The position numbers and the translations under genes are program-made. This document shows, in pieces, positions 1-11,589 of a DNA stretch of 64,000 bases (its first letter is position 1; every line of letters begins with the position of its first letter). The DNA is from Anthostomella pinea (taxonomy: Eukaryota; Ascomycota; Sordariomycetes; Xylariales; Xylariaceae), in assembly GCA_963556695.1 (NCBI GenBank), contig CAUWAG010000004.1:124001-188000 (forward strand), given 5' to 3'. The notes beneath the pieces were generated by a model. It did not search any database. It was not told the DNA's origin and saw only the letters and a list, made by a program, of their open reading frames with translations.

Positions 1-671
1 GTTTATATATAGAGGGCAGGTCGTTGTCTTGTCTGGTGTCTTTGGGTGTATTCAGTTTGTACGAGATGGATGGAATGCCGAGAATAGCAGCTAGACTTGT
101 CACGCTTCCAAGTCTTGTCACTGGGAGAACCCCCGACCTTCCAAGTTCCCGGGGACCGGGGTGAAGTTGGAACGACGGGATCATGCGTGTGGACATGGCC
201 GAAATGGCACTAGGTACATACAGGGTACATGCACAGACTGGATGTACATAGGCCCACATACCTACAAGTACCTTTCCCCCACTTCCTTCATGGACAGTAC
301 CTAAGGTTAGGGATTTTATGAGTGAACCTTAAAGTACTTACTCCATGCACGTGCTGTTGATTCCAAGGTTCCGTTGATACATGACACAATAACATCATCA
401 TCCCGTCAATGCCCACATGCTTACATTCAGTCCATGTACCGTACCTTACTCACATCAAATGGCCCCGTACCTAGGTATTATATCGAATGTAACACACCCA
501 CACCTTCGACTCCCGTCGCCGGCCGATCCTTACCACCGCCACCGGAGCAAGGTCGAACACAGCCTGATCCCATTCTGTGTTGTCGACGACGATTCCCAGC
601 TGAGGTCCCACTCGCCTATCTTGAAGCGCATGTGCTAGGTAGCTCACCAGGGCAGTGTCTGGTCAGCAACA
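1..671. other. intergenic region upstream of F-box gene
   Basis: I see no convincing gene here. The stretch contains several TACCT/AGGTA-type short motifs, for example around 222-232 and 467-480, which recur in other intergenic parts of the window. Overlapping open frames between 374 and 769 run in several registers and look like chance openings before the F-box start. Confidence 0.5.
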
Positions 672-2644
672 ATGGACACCGTACCTCCCGAGGTCTTGCT
701 GCACATATTCGACTTCCTCGACGGCCCGGCCCCGTCCGAGACGAAACTCCACGATCAGCCCGAGCATGACATGCTCCGTGTCAGGCCCGCCTCGGCATGC
801 CCGCTCCAGATGGCCTCGCTCGTCAGCAAGGCATGGCGTGTCTTGGCCCTCCCGTCGCTGTTCCGCAACGTCCTTTGGAGACCCAATGTCTCTTCGCTGA
901 GTGCCTTTACCCTCAATCCGATACCTTTGCTGCGCTTCCTGGTCGACAACCGCCTGGATCGCGCAGTCGTTACCTTCACCCTGTTGGTCGACTTCCTCGA
1001 CCCCGTCGCCGACCACCACCAGACCACTCCGCAGATACGCCCTGCTGACTTGGAATGGCTATGGGACCAGCTGTTCTCAGTCGTGGATCCATTGAGGTTC
1101 ACCATCATTGCACGTCCTACCACTCTAGCCGCCCTGTTGTCGCGCATGCTCTTTCTCGAGGACGCCTGGTCCTTCGATATCCCCTACCATATCCTCTCGC
1201 TCGCTCGTACTGCCCGGGGAACCATCGGCAAGAGCCCGCCAGATCAGCTCGCCAAATCTCTGCATTCCCGCTTGCAGATCTCGGACGCTGAGAATGACGC
1301 CTCCACTGCTGCTCAGTTGCCCGTGGCAGGTCCCTCGTCGCCGCATCGCCGCTCTACCGCGACTTCGTTCGCCATTCGATCCAAGAAGCCCCCTCCCTGT
1401 CCACTGTTCACTATCCGTCCCTGGATCTCCCTGCTTCTCAACGAAGGCTCGTCCACGAAGGTCTACCGGTCATACGAGTTCTACCTACGCAGACCACCGT
1501 CCATGCTAGGCGCTCTTCTCGGCTGTGAGGAGTATCCCAATAATCTCCCTCTCATCCCGCCCTCTGTTGTCGACTTCAACTACGTTGCAATCTTTCCTTT
1601 GTCCTCTCATTTTGAAATCCTGCTTCAGAACCTGCCTAAGCTTGACCGTCTGTTCGTGCAACTTACTCCTAAGGCCGGGAACAATATTCTTGAAGACAAA
1701 GACCAAATGAAGCAGGTTGACGCAGCAGACCTGTGGATGGAGCGGAACACATCCTACAGTTTCCTCATGCGCGAATTGAGTACGTACTGCGATCTGCCAC
1801 CCACCCTAGACATGTTGTACATGGTTCGCTCAGGACTACGCATCTCCATAGACTGTTTCTCAACTTTTCCCTCACAAATCTGTCGGAAGTAGCCTCACTG
1901 ATACCGTTCAATTATACAGCTTTTGTACCCGATCCCCAGGGTAATTGGAGCACCCTGTGTGTCTTCGAAAGTGGCGATGCAGCAGACAAGGAGGCCTGGG
2001 AGATGGCTGTCCAGTTCCTCGAGGGCAGTGGTGTGAAGAGCTGGAAGGTCGAGCGAGAAGGTGTGTTCGTCAAGCATGTCGAAGACGAAGAAGACTTCGA
2101 CTGGGGCGGAGTGATCAACAGCCACTACGGCGATGCAGTAAACGGCTTCGAAGGAAGATTTTTGTCAGTACCCCTCTTTTCTTACCATACGAGTATCGCT
2201 CCGAAACCGACCAGGTGGTGGTCCGGGACTTCCATACCCGGCTCAGCGAAGTGAACCACCGACTCGGTCGGATCGATCCCCTGGTCTGGGTCGAGGCGAT
2301 CACGACAAGATGCCGGAGGGCCATCGACCGTGCGCGCCGCCTCACGCTCAAGGCGGAGACGCAGGCCGAGTACTACGGGAACATCATAGAGCAGATGGGC
2401 GAATCTGACGACTTCTATCACGTCGACGACTCGCAAGGCTCGGACCCTGAACATCCCGTCTGATCACCTTAGCGAATGCATTCTACCCCCGGACTCGAGC
2501 GCGCAGGCTGATAATTGAGTTACAAGCCAGGGATCACTGAGGCGCATCGCCTTCAACGGCGTCGCCGACCTGCCCTTCTCGAGCATGTGGATGTACATGG
2601 AAGAAGACATCGACGACCCAGTCATCGGCGCTCCAAACCCATGA
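672..2644 (+). CDS. F-box domain protein (multi-exon)
   Basis: Probable substrate-recruiting F-box protein. Residues 4-17 (PPEVLLHIFDFLD) match the start of an F-box, the Skp1-binding motif of SCF ubiquitin ligases. The rest has no recognised repeats, so the substrate is unknown. Model: exons 672-1783, 1834-2167, 2215-2457 and 2531-2644, giving about 600 aa. Introns 1784-1833 (GTACTG...CAG) and 2168-2214 (GTACCC, CTTAC branch, CCAG) are needed to move between the three open frames. The last intron (2458-2530) has a weak GTCTGA donor. Without it the protein ends at the TGA at 2461-2463 (564 aa). I favour the extension because the 38-codon exon after 2530 is acidic and protein-like (SSMWMYMEEDIDDP). 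The start ATG lies at the F-box and has no better upstream choice. F-box assignment is fairly sure; the C-terminus is not. Confidence 0.7.
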
Positions 2645-3372
2645 AAGAGTGCCTCGGGAACGGCTGTGTTCAGAGCAAAGGTTTCAGAGCAGTGAGGTGC
2701 TGCTCTCATGGAGCAGAAGCGAGAAGTAAATGTGTATAGAGATACAAGTGTATGGACAGTGAGGCGATGCAAGGGGCCACTCGTGCGTAGCTACTTAAAA
2801 AAGAGCAACAGGCATGGAATCAAGTACTTCGCTATAGGTAAATGCGGTGACCATACTGTGTATTGCTCGTAATGCCTGGCTCCCACCACGGCTCTATGCA
2901 CCGGAATTCAACGGGGACGCTAAACGATGCTGCCTCAGATGCTACCCATCCCATGAGCACGGATGCACACACCCAATGTAATGGCGGGCTTGGTGTAGAG
3001 GACGTTGGTGACCACGACGATGATGTTACCCACGACGAAGTCGACCCCAGAACCAACCTTCACATGCACCCAAACCCAGAAGACACAGCGCACAAGCGAA
3101 TACAGCTCACGTGCTATGCTGCACACGGAGACCCAGAACCCACAAACATAGGAGAGGAGCAAGTCTCTCGGCACAAACCGAACGCCGCTTGATGATCTAT
3201 AGTAACCCAATCCGACATAGTCAGGGCCGACACCCTTTCTAGATGGTGGTATGTCTCTCTATAGTGATATGCAACAGAACCACCATCTATCTCGAAATCG
3301 CAGCTTGAAGTATATGTACACATATCTAGGGCAAAGACTAGTAGCAGCAGCAGCCAGGCTACGACGAGGTTG
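2645..3372. other. intergenic, convergent 3' ends
   Basis: This lies between the F-box gene (+) and the transporter gene (-), so it should hold both 3' UTRs. Only short open frames occur and none resembles a known protein. No repeat or RNA gene was seen. Confidence 0.5.
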
Positions 3373-5073
3373 CTAATCTACGCGGGAGTCATCCTTATCA
3401 GCATCGTCGTCGCTACTCCAGTCGACGGGCGCCTCGTAAGCGACCTTGTGGTGGTCGGCGTCCTTGGTCATCTCGCGCCAGGTGCTCCAGCTGAGCATGA
3501 GGAAGGCGACGATGATCATGCAGCCGCCGGCGATGGCGGCAAAGGTCATAGACTCGCCCGTGATGAGCCAGTCGGCCACGGCGACGATGAAGATGGTCAG
3601 CAGCGCCGCCACGGAACTGAGCACGGGGCTCGTCAGCGAGATGAGCACCAGGAAGCTGCCGGCAAACGTCGCGTTCATGACGACGCTGATGAAGAGGTAC
3701 AGCGCCGCCTTGCCCGTCGGCAGCTCGAAGACCTCCCACCCCAGCATGTGCAGGACGGGCAGCGGGATCCAGAGCACCAACAATGTAAAAAGGCCGATGC
3801 AGCTGCCGAACGCGTTGGCAAAGATCATGCCCCGCGTGGGCGACGTGCCCTCGGGTGGACATGCCCATCGCTTGTAGAGAACTTCATACAGCCCGTAGAG
3901 CACGCTCCCAGCACCGATGATCAAGTTCCCAAGGAACCTGGTGCCTGCGTCGGCATTGGAGTCGGCGGCGTCGTCGCCTTCTGCCCCCGATTGCTTGGAG
4001 TCTCCGTAGGCCACCACCAGTACGCCTACAATGGCGATCAGGACGGCCAGCGACTTGTCCAGGCGCAGCTTTTCCTTCAGCAGCGGCACACTAAACGCGT
4101 AGGCGAAGAAGGCAGAGCAGTTGTAGATGGCGGTGAGATCACTCGGACTGGTCATGTTCACAGCAACATACCAGCTGAGGCCAGCGACGGTGAGAGCGCT
4201 CGTCACGAAGGCGGTGGTCTGGACGAGGTAGGGCAGCGGACTTCGCTGTAAGGTGTGGCGCGGGACGTCGAGCTGCTGCTCGGCCACCATGTGCGCGGTG
4301 CTGCGCAACAGATACACATGCCGGCGCCAGAAGGTCGCCCAGGGCATGTTCCACTTCTGTAGGCGCAAGATGAGCAGCTGGGCGGGCCATAGGAGAGCCC
4401 ACGACCCGTGGGTCAGGTACAGCATGCAGTATGCCTTGTTCCAGCCCAGCTCGTGCTGGACGTAGCGCCCCAGCTCGGTCTGCAGGCAGAAGGAGACGAG
4501 GGATACGACGAGGAAGATGGCAGCATAGGTGTACTTCTTGCGCGCAGCCATGCGGGCCTGGGTGTCGGGCGATCGTGACCGCATCGTGGAGCGGCGGTTG
4601 AACACGGGCGGCCGCGAGCATGACGTGCTGACTTCCGGAGGAGGGCGGGTGGGGTTTGGACGTAAGTGGTTGTGTCGTGTCCGGCCGCGGTCGTCGTCGT
4701 CGTCGGATTTTCTGAGCAGCGGCGTGACGGAGCGGCCGTCGGCGGGCCTGAGGAAGGAGGGCTTGTTGCTATCGAACATGTCGTCGTCGTCTTGGTCGTC
4801 TTGGTCGTCTTGGTCGTACTCGTCGTACTCGTTTATATCAAAGTTCACAGTCTTGTGCCGGGAGTGTCCATTGACGCCTGTGCCGTCGTGGCCTTGGCCG
4901 AAGGACGATGAGCTGGAGGGGATATCGGCGCCGTGACCTGGATGGTCCTCGACCTCGGGTGTTGCTAGAAGGGAGGAATCGCCCGCCGACGAAGGCTCTG
5001 TTCTGGAGTAGTGGGATGTCGGGTTCGGCCGCGCAGGGATATCAGACGGTCGTATGGCGTGATCTGAAGACAT
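3373..5073 (-). CDS. DMT/EamA-type multi-pass membrane transporter
   Basis: Intronless gene for a drug/metabolite-transporter-superfamily protein of the EamA/SLC35F type, related to fungal vacuolar-membrane proteins such as yeast YML018C. The frame stays open up to 5172, but I start at the ATG at 5073 (MSSDHAIRPSDIPA, 566 aa) because the upstream 33 residues look like leader. The first ~180 residues are a hydrophilic, Ser/Asp-rich cytosolic tail with an acidic tandem tract (YDEYDQDDQDDQDDDD, about 82-98) that may be phosphorylated or bind metal. Roughly ten membrane helices follow, starting at KKYTYAAIFLVVSLVSF. The pairs LTAIYNCSAFFAYAFSVPLLKEKL and SSVAALLTIFIVAVADWLITGE are the duplicated EamA signatures. 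The C-terminus is again acidic. Substrate cannot be told from sequence. Confidence 0.85.
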   Translation of the reverse strand: MSSDHAIRPSDIPARPNPTSHYSRTEPSSAGDSSLLATPEVEDHPGHGADIPSSSSSFGQGHDGTGVNGHSRHKTVNFDINEYDEYDQDDQDDQDDDDMFDSNKPSFLRPADGRSVTPLLRKSDDDDDRGRTRHNHLRPNPTRPPPEVSTSCSRPPVFNRRSTMRSRSPDTQARMAARKKYTYAAIFLVVSLVSFCLQTELGRYVQHELGWNKAYCMLYLTHGSWALLWPAQLLILRLQKWNMPWATFWRRHVYLLRSTAHMVAEQQLDVPRHTLQRSPLPYLVQTTAFVTSALTVAGLSWYVAVNMTSPSDLTAIYNCSAFFAYAFSVPLLKEKLRLDKSLAVLIAIVGVLVVAYGDSKQSGAEGDDAADSNADAGTRFLGNLIIGAGSVLYGLYEVLYKRWACPPEGTSPTRGMIFANAFGSCIGLFTLLVLWIPLPVLHMLGWEVFELPTGKAALYLFISVVMNATFAGSFLVLISLTSPVLSSVAALLTIFIVAVADWLITGESMTFAAIAGGCMIIVAFLMLSWSTWREMTKDADHHKVAYEAPVDWSSDDDADKDDSRVD

Positions 5074-6057
5074 GAAATAGGGACGAAAGGGGGGAGTGAA
5101 GGGCCAATATAGTACAATAGTGTGAGATTCTAGAAGGGTCACAAGCCTTGGGGGTGCGAGTGGTTGCTGCAAATGTTGTTGTCATTCTCAAGTATGCTCG
5201 GCAGGGCTAATCTACAGCTAAATACCATACTGCACCATGCCAGGGTGGATCCACTGGTCCTCTGGCAGCCCCCTAGCGGGTACTGCACCTAAGGGCACCA
5301 TATCTGGGATCCAACATCTGACAAATAGTAAGACAAGACCTTACTTAGACGGGGAAGGGGTGGTTCGCTCTGGCTGTGGAATGGGACGCTGTAGGATGCT
5401 ATGTACAGCAGGTGTTGTCGGTGAACGGGGCGATGGCGTATATGTACATGCGCATATAAAATAGTGTCTTGGAGGTTGTTGAATGGTGAATTCTGCGAAT
5501 TCTGGTTGCACTCCTGATGAATGGATCCGTCAGGAGCCCACGACTCACGAGCCGGATGACGCCGAAGCCGCCCGGCCGTTGGCGTCCTCGGGCTTCCAGG
5601 TTCCAGTTTGCCCGGGCCCCGGAGGACACGCGTCTAGTGCCGCGTGCACTGTGCAGGAGGTGGACATGACTACGGGGGCGCTGTCAGTCGCTATACCTTA
5701 TTGACGCCACGTGACTTGCCTCAGCTTCATCTGACCTAGTGGACCTTACTTAATGGTAGGTACCTAGGTACCTAGGTAACGATGAAGGTAAGGTATGGTC
5801 ACCTGAACGAACCCAAAACGCTAGTTATATCTCCAGGCTCTCACACATCAACCTGTGGGATCGTATCTGAATTCAACAGGGTAGCAACCACTTTTCCCCC
5901 CACTCCTTTCTTATGAGACCTATCGTATACTGATTTATCGGTACCCTTACCTCAGGTAGACTGATGTGGCCCGTTGCTGACATCTTCCGGGGAAACTCTG
6001 TCTATGTAACTCGTGCATAATCCACACGCTCCGCTGCTCGGTACACGGGCGCGATCA
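5074..6057. other. intergenic, 5' region of the transporter gene
   Basis: No gene recognised. It probably contains the transporter promoter and leader. A perfect palindromic run of overlapping TACCTAGGTA units lies at about 5756-5780. An ACGCGT hexamer occurs near 5627. Confidence 0.5.
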
Positions 6058-7371
6058 TCACTTGGTGCCAGCTCCGAACAGCGCCTCGCGCGTGTCATAA
6101 GTATACGCGAGCTCTTTGTGCCAGTAATCCGGCGCCTCGGCCTTGCAGATCATCCAAGCCTGATCGAGCGCCTGCACCACGTCTGCCGGCAGAGGACCCT
6201 TCTCAAGGTTGTCGAGGTTGTTCTCCAGCTGGTCATACGAGCTGATGCCGACCAGAATGCCGTCGTTTCCGTCCTTGATCTTCAGCTTGCTGTGGTGCAC
6301 CGTCCACCGCAGCGCCGTCTCGATCATTGTCAGCCCGGGGTGCTTCTCCAACGCCTTCTCCATTGTCTGCAGCGCCTTGAATGTGCTTTCCTTGAGGTAA
6401 CGATTGCGGTAGTTCGCACCCGTCGCACTCTTGGAGCTAAACCGACCCTCTTCGGGATCGAAGTCTGCGCTTTTGATCTTGCCACTGAACAGGCCGCCAG
6501 CAATGGGGTTGTATACCACCACATCCAAGCCGTACCGTCGACAGGCAGGGATCAATTCGGCATCGATGCCACGAGTGATGGCGTTGTACATTCCCTCTGT
6601 CATGTCAGGAGTCAGTGCACGTCACCAGAGAAAGTCCCAGTGGGGGTTGCCATGGTGAGTTGTCATGAACATCCCTGGAAGTGCAACTCGACTTGCACTC
6701 GGCACATGTACAAAGGGGCCAGTAAGGAGACTTTGAGTGTTGCATACGATATATGGTAGGTCGCACCCAGCCATTGTATTTGCACATCATGACGACCTCG
6801 GCCACTTCAGCAGCGGTGTAGTTGGAGACACCGAGCTGCACAAACTTGCCGGCCTTGTGCATCTTGTCCATGGCCTCGAACGTCTCGGCGAAGGGGGTCG
6901 CGCGGTCGGCTGCGTGGATATAGCAGATCTGGGAGTTGGGCTTGTCAACCTCCTGGTCCTGGACCACGGTGCAACACACGTACTTGACACGACGACGGGT
7001 GGACCGTTCGTGGCGGGTGCGTGGCGTGGACTCACATCAACACAGTCCGTACCCAGTTCTTTCAGACTCGTCTCCAGACTCTCGACGACCTTGGCTGCCT
7101 GGTGGGCACCATCCTCGGAGGGATATTGGATCTTGGTGGCGAGTGTAAGTCCCCTCTCCTTCCACTTGGCCTCCCGCGTGAAGGCCTCCTGCTGCCGGCC
7201 GGTGTAGACTCTCGCCGTGTCGACCTCGTTGTAACCCCGTGCCTGGAAGCCGTCGAGGCACTTGTTGAACTCGGCTATGTCGGTGATTCGCGCTCCGGTC
7301 GACGCATCGGGTCCGAAGGTCATGAGACCCAGGATGATGCGGTCTCTGGGGTTGGATGCTATGAGAGGCAT
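6058..7371 (-). CDS. aldo-keto reductase (AKR7-like, aflatoxin-aldehyde-reductase type)
   Basis: NADPH-dependent aldehyde reductase of the aldo-keto reductase family, a cytosolic (beta/alpha)8 barrel of 351 aa. Exons on the minus strand are 7371-7036, 6928-6748 and 6596-6058. The introns are 7035-6929 (GTGAGT...CCAG, 107 nt) and 6747-6597 (GTATGC...ACAG, 151 nt). The second joins exactly to rebuild a Gln codon in PTIYQGMYNAI. The expected catalytic tetrad is visible: Asp51 and Tyr56 (DTARVY), Lys80 (LATK) and His117 (CYIHAADR). GLMTFGP at the start and QLGVSNYTAAEV in exon 2 are typical of the AKR7/AKR13 branch, whose members reduce dialdehydes and other reactive carbonyls. No biosynthetic cluster is evident around it, so a general carbonyl-detoxification role is the safest inference. 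Confidence 0.88.
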
Positions 7372-8327
7372 GTTGGCTTCGCTGAGAGTCGTGATCGTGG
7401 TATATTCAGGTCAGGTAAGCGATCAGGCGAGGGGTCATAGAACTCCCCGGCGTTGTGTGATGTAGGGTACGAGGCAGAGTAGGCTTATTACGGAAGCAGA
7501 GGAGACGATTCTCAAGGCAGTACCTACCTACATTTACTTTAGTAAACGTCCATACTGCATCACCAATGCCCATGCCGCTGTCCGCGAAAAAACCCCGCCC
7601 ATCACGTCCAGGCACTGCCAGGTAATACATAGGTACATGTATGGTAGGCCGCGGGGTAGCTTCACCCGAGCGGCCGAGCCTAACCCCTAGAAGATACCTG
7701 CATAGGTACGTGTAGGTATTGGCCGCATGCATTGATCCATGGACCCACCTGTATGTGCACACTGCAATGTGAAAAAGAGGGGGGACCGGCAGGGGTTCAG
7801 GGGCTAATCCAAGCCAGACAGCTGGCGCCGGCCCGGGTTCGCAGGTTAGCGGCAGAACTGAGAAGAGCCCTGGAGGTGACCAAGGGCAATTAACGCGTAC
7901 CCGGGGGGGCGGTCCAGGCTCGTGGCTCGCGTCGTGGCGTCGTGGTCGGGTCAACCTCCAGTCAGTCATTGCGCGCGCTCCTCTCCCACGTCGTCGCTCC
8001 TTTGCATTTAGCATTCGCATTCAGCGTTCATCATTCATCATTCATCTAGCAAGCCCAGCGGAACCCCACTTCCCACACCAGCCGCAGCCCAGCTATTTGC
8101 CATGTCTACCATCTGATGCACCCGTCGCGATAGTCAGCTGTGCTGTGCTTGCTTCTCTGCGGCCGCCTTGTCTTTGATCTTCACGCCAATACCGATTCTG
8201 CCGAAACTGTTCTGTTCTACGGCTTGCGCTGTGTGTTAACAAGTTTTCGACTCTACTGTACCAAAATACTCGCCCTCGACGCCCTCAACATCGTCATTGC
8301 CGCCCTTGCTGAGCCCCAGAAGCCACC
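7372..8327. other. divergent intergenic region between aldo-keto reductase and MBP1
   Basis: Shared 5' region of two divergently transcribed genes. It is rich in C/T runs before the MBP1 start and holds one ACGCGT site (7893-7898). The long minus-strand frame at 7406-8020 is Pro/Arg-rich with no family resemblance and is probably not coding. Confidence 0.55.
7893..7898. promoter_or_regulatory. ACGCGT hexamer (MCB-like site) upstream of MBP1
   Basis: The hexamer is the Mlu I cell-cycle box bound by MBF (Mbp1/Swi6) in yeasts. It lies about 430 bp upstream of the MBP1 start codon. The match is exact, but a function here (autoregulation) is inference from a single six-base site. Confidence 0.3.
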
Positions 8328-10441
8328 ATGGTGAAAGGCGCACCGGGCCCTGGTGTGTACAGCGCCACGTACAGCGGTGTGAGTCTTCCGCTCCATATTG
8401 TGATGTTGTCTTTCGTATGTATACCGTCTACCGCTGCTGATTGAATCTCGCCCGCATTGCAGATTCCCGTATACGAATTCCAATTCGGTGTTGACATGAA
8501 AGAACATGTTATGCGTCGGAGGCATGACAATTGGATCAACGCTACGCACATCCTCAAGTCGGCCGGATTCGACAAGCCCGCACGAACGCGAATCCTCGAA
8601 CGCGAAGTGCAGAAAGATGTCCATGAGAAGATCCAGGGCGGCTATGGCAAATACCAGGGCACCTGGATACCCCTGGAGTCGGGCGAGCAGCTGGCAGTTC
8701 GGAACGAGATATACGAACGTCTTCGACCTATCTTCGAGTTCACCCCGGGAAGCCAAAGCCCCCCTCCAGCACCACGCCATACGAGCAAGCCGAAAGCGCC
8801 GAGAAAGCCCGCCGTGCCCAAGTGGAATAGTAGGTTCTATTTCTCCATACAGGCGCGAACCGAACCATGTCCTAACAGACTGTAGACCCTCCACCGCGAG
8901 AAGAGCCCGAGCCTGCAAGTCAGCAAATGAATGGAGATGATATTCCCGACAATGTCACCATCGCGTCCATGCCATACATGGACGAGAATGAGACCAACGA
9001 TCTGTCGCATTTCTCTACTGGCCACCGCAAAAGGAAACGTGAGGAGGCCATTCAGGACCTCACCGAACAGCAGCACTCTGTCTATGGTGATGAGTTGCTC
9101 GACTACTTCCTTCTTTCCCGCCAAGAGGCACCGACCTTGCGCCCCGAACCTCCAACCAACTTCCAACCGGACTGGCGTATCGACTCGGAGAGACACAGTG
9201 CCCTTCATTGGGCAAGCGCCATGGGCGATGTTGATGTCATCAAGCAGCTGAAACGATTCGGAGCGACCTTGGGGTCCCAAAACTGCCGAGGCGAAACGCC
9301 CTTCATGCGGTCTGTCAACTTCACCAACTGCTATGACAAACAGACATTTCCTGCCGTGATGAAGGAGCTGTTCGACACGATCGACGCCCGCGACAATACT
9401 GGTTGTACTGTCATTCACCATGCTGCAGGCATGAAGAGTGGTCGATGTCAGAGCCAGTCGTGTTCGCGTTATTATCTCGACAGCATCCTAAACAGGCTTC
9501 AGGAGACACATGACACCAACTTCGTGCAACACCTTATGGATATGCAAGACCACACCGGCAATACAGCGCTGCATCTAGCGGCTATGGCAAAGGCTCGAAA
9601 GTGCGTAAGGGCACTGATTGGTCGAGGAGCTACCTCAGATATTCCCAATGCCGACGGCGTACGTGCAGACGAACTAATCAGGGAGCTTAATGCCTCGAGG
9701 AATCCAAAAGAGCGTATTCCACAGCGATCATCATCCCCATTTGCTCCCGACTCCCAGCGCCATGCTGCCTTTCGTGATGCTCTCAACGAGTCTGTCATCA
9801 AGCTTGCCGTGTCGTACAACTCCGAAGCGGCCAACACAGTCCAGAACAGGATTACACCGATGGTTCTGGACAAGTTCCAGGACCTCGCACGTAATTACGA
9901 CGACGAGTGGAAGGACAAGATAGATGCGGAAAACGAGGCCCGCCGTATTTTGGGCAATACACAAAATGAGCTGGCTGCATTCCGCCGGCAGATCGCCGAC
10001 GTGGAAACACAATTGGAGACCCCGGACGCAGCCGCTAAAGCGGTCCATGATGCCACCATGGCTCAAAACCAAGTACTGTCACTATTGGCAAACCAGAGCC
10101 GCTATCACGTGCAGGCCTCGGTCGATCAGACACTGGCCATGATGAATGGCGACCAGGGCGAAGCATCTTACGAGGACAGGCTCAAGCTCGCGCAAGAGCT
10201 TCGAGACCTCATCACAGACCAGAGGCGTGCAGAGCAGGAGTACGTCGACGCACTAGGCCTCTCGGGTACGGGTGAGAAGATCGACAGGTACCGGAAGCTG
10301 CTAAAGCAATGTCTGGATCGCCAGGATGCCGAGAACCTGGACGCCAACTTGGACGACCTGATCGACATGATGGAAGAAGAGCGAAGTGAAGGGCCTGTGG
10401 CTGCTGTGCCCGGGCCAGGGGAACCCATGATGATCTGCTAG
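8328..10441 (+). CDS. MBP1: MBF transcription factor, Mbp1/Res-type APSES DNA-binding subunit
   Basis: DNA-binding subunit of the MBF (DSC1) complex that drives G1/S transcription in the nucleus with a Swi6-type partner. Exons 8328-8378, 8463-8829 and 8886-10441 give 657 aa. The introns are 8379-8462 (GTGAGT...GCAG) and 8830-8885 (GTAGGT, CTAAC branch, GTAG). The start is in an ideal context (GCCACCATGG). The APSES/KilA-N domain covers about residues 18-112 (YEFQFG, RRRHDNWINATHILK, GTWIPLESGEQLA). A basic stretch (HRKRKREE) near 186-193 is a likely NLS. Ankyrin repeats follow, with signature helices at about 243 (HSALHWASAMGD) and 355 (NTALHLAAMAKA). A Gln/Glu-rich coiled coil (about 485-520) and a C-terminal region for Swi6 binding complete the family's usual order. 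Length and domain order are typical, so the gene looks intact. Confidence 0.95.
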
Positions 10442-11589
10442 TCCTGCCAGTCGAATCTTGCGTAATCGTTTGCTCGAGCGAATTCAACCGAATGTGTCTC
10501 GGGGGTTTTATTGTGTGGATATCAAGCAGGCGGGGTTGGTTGTTCTATTGTTAGCCTCGGCGTCTTAAGGCGACTGACTGGCTACTGTATACCGCATCTT
10601 GGAAGCCTCGCAGTGGGCTTATTTAACTTTGGCCGAGGAATATGAAGAATCTTACTTCCTTGAGAACAACCGTTCTTGTCTGATCTGCTTCTCTGCTTCC
10701 TGTTCTGTTCTGCGGGATGTGTGTGTGAGAACCGGGACAAGTCGATGATGGCTCCCCTTACTGACGGACTGCTGTGGGTCATGCTTACTTAGCTCTGGTG
10801 AGTCTGAGATGATATCGAGTGATGGCGGTGCCTGCGGCCAGTGTAGCGTAGCCTCTGCGGTTCGGTTTGTCGTCCGAGCGACGAACTACCAAGCCCTGGG
10901 CTTAAGCCAGAGAGCTCGGACGACTGGGCCTGGTCTTAAGGCTGATTACTCGAACTGTGGCTTCGTGTTGGTTGGTATTCGGGTCAGCATGTATCTTCCT
11001 TCGTTGCATCAACCTGATCGCCTTGGGTTTAACGCGGAAGCATACCGTCTGTGGCTTGGTCAATCAACCCTATCTGGATGCCACGTAGAGTTAGGTGGCA
11101 CTGGTTGCGGAAGAGGACCAATGCTGGTATTTGCTCGACTTGCCACGGACGGCCCTCATGGTGTCTAATTCGCGGCAAACAGTGAGTGTCCTGGTCATGG
11201 CGAACAAGTAACAAAGATATCGACCTGAGTCCAAGGGGCGGGGCAAATATACATGTGTTCGCCCTGAGCTGTAGCATTGAACAGACATCTTGATAATATC
11301 ACACCCGAGTGTAGTTTCTGCAAATTGCGATTTTATGCTGTGGCCCCATTGCAAGGGGTGAGGTATCTCCAAAGACTATCAAACTCTTTCCTCTTCTCTC
11401 GCCCCTCCAACTTCAACGTGAAGCCCGCTAATCATCCGGCTGGCTCGTTGGCCGCCGCGGCGTCGGCCGGGAGGCTTCGTAGGCGTTTGAGGCGTCGGAT
11501 GCGCTCGACTTCTTTCACCGCTTCCTCCACTAATTCATTTTGTTCCGTTGACGTTATCATTATCTCGCCGTGTTATAATCGCAGTGCAT
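10442..11589. other. intergenic, 3' of MBP1
   Basis: No gene recognised. On the minus strand, just beyond the stop of the membrane-protein gene, a short frame ending at TGA 11434-11432 reads as a charged, helix-prone tail (VEEAVKEVERIRRLKRLRSL). It could be a lost or alternative 3' exon of that gene, but I found no clean splice pair joining them. Confidence 0.4.

Noticed and set aside
7406..8020. 204-codon minus-strand frame upstream of MBP1
   Set aside because: It covers the promoter between two divergent genes and has low-complexity Pro/Arg content.
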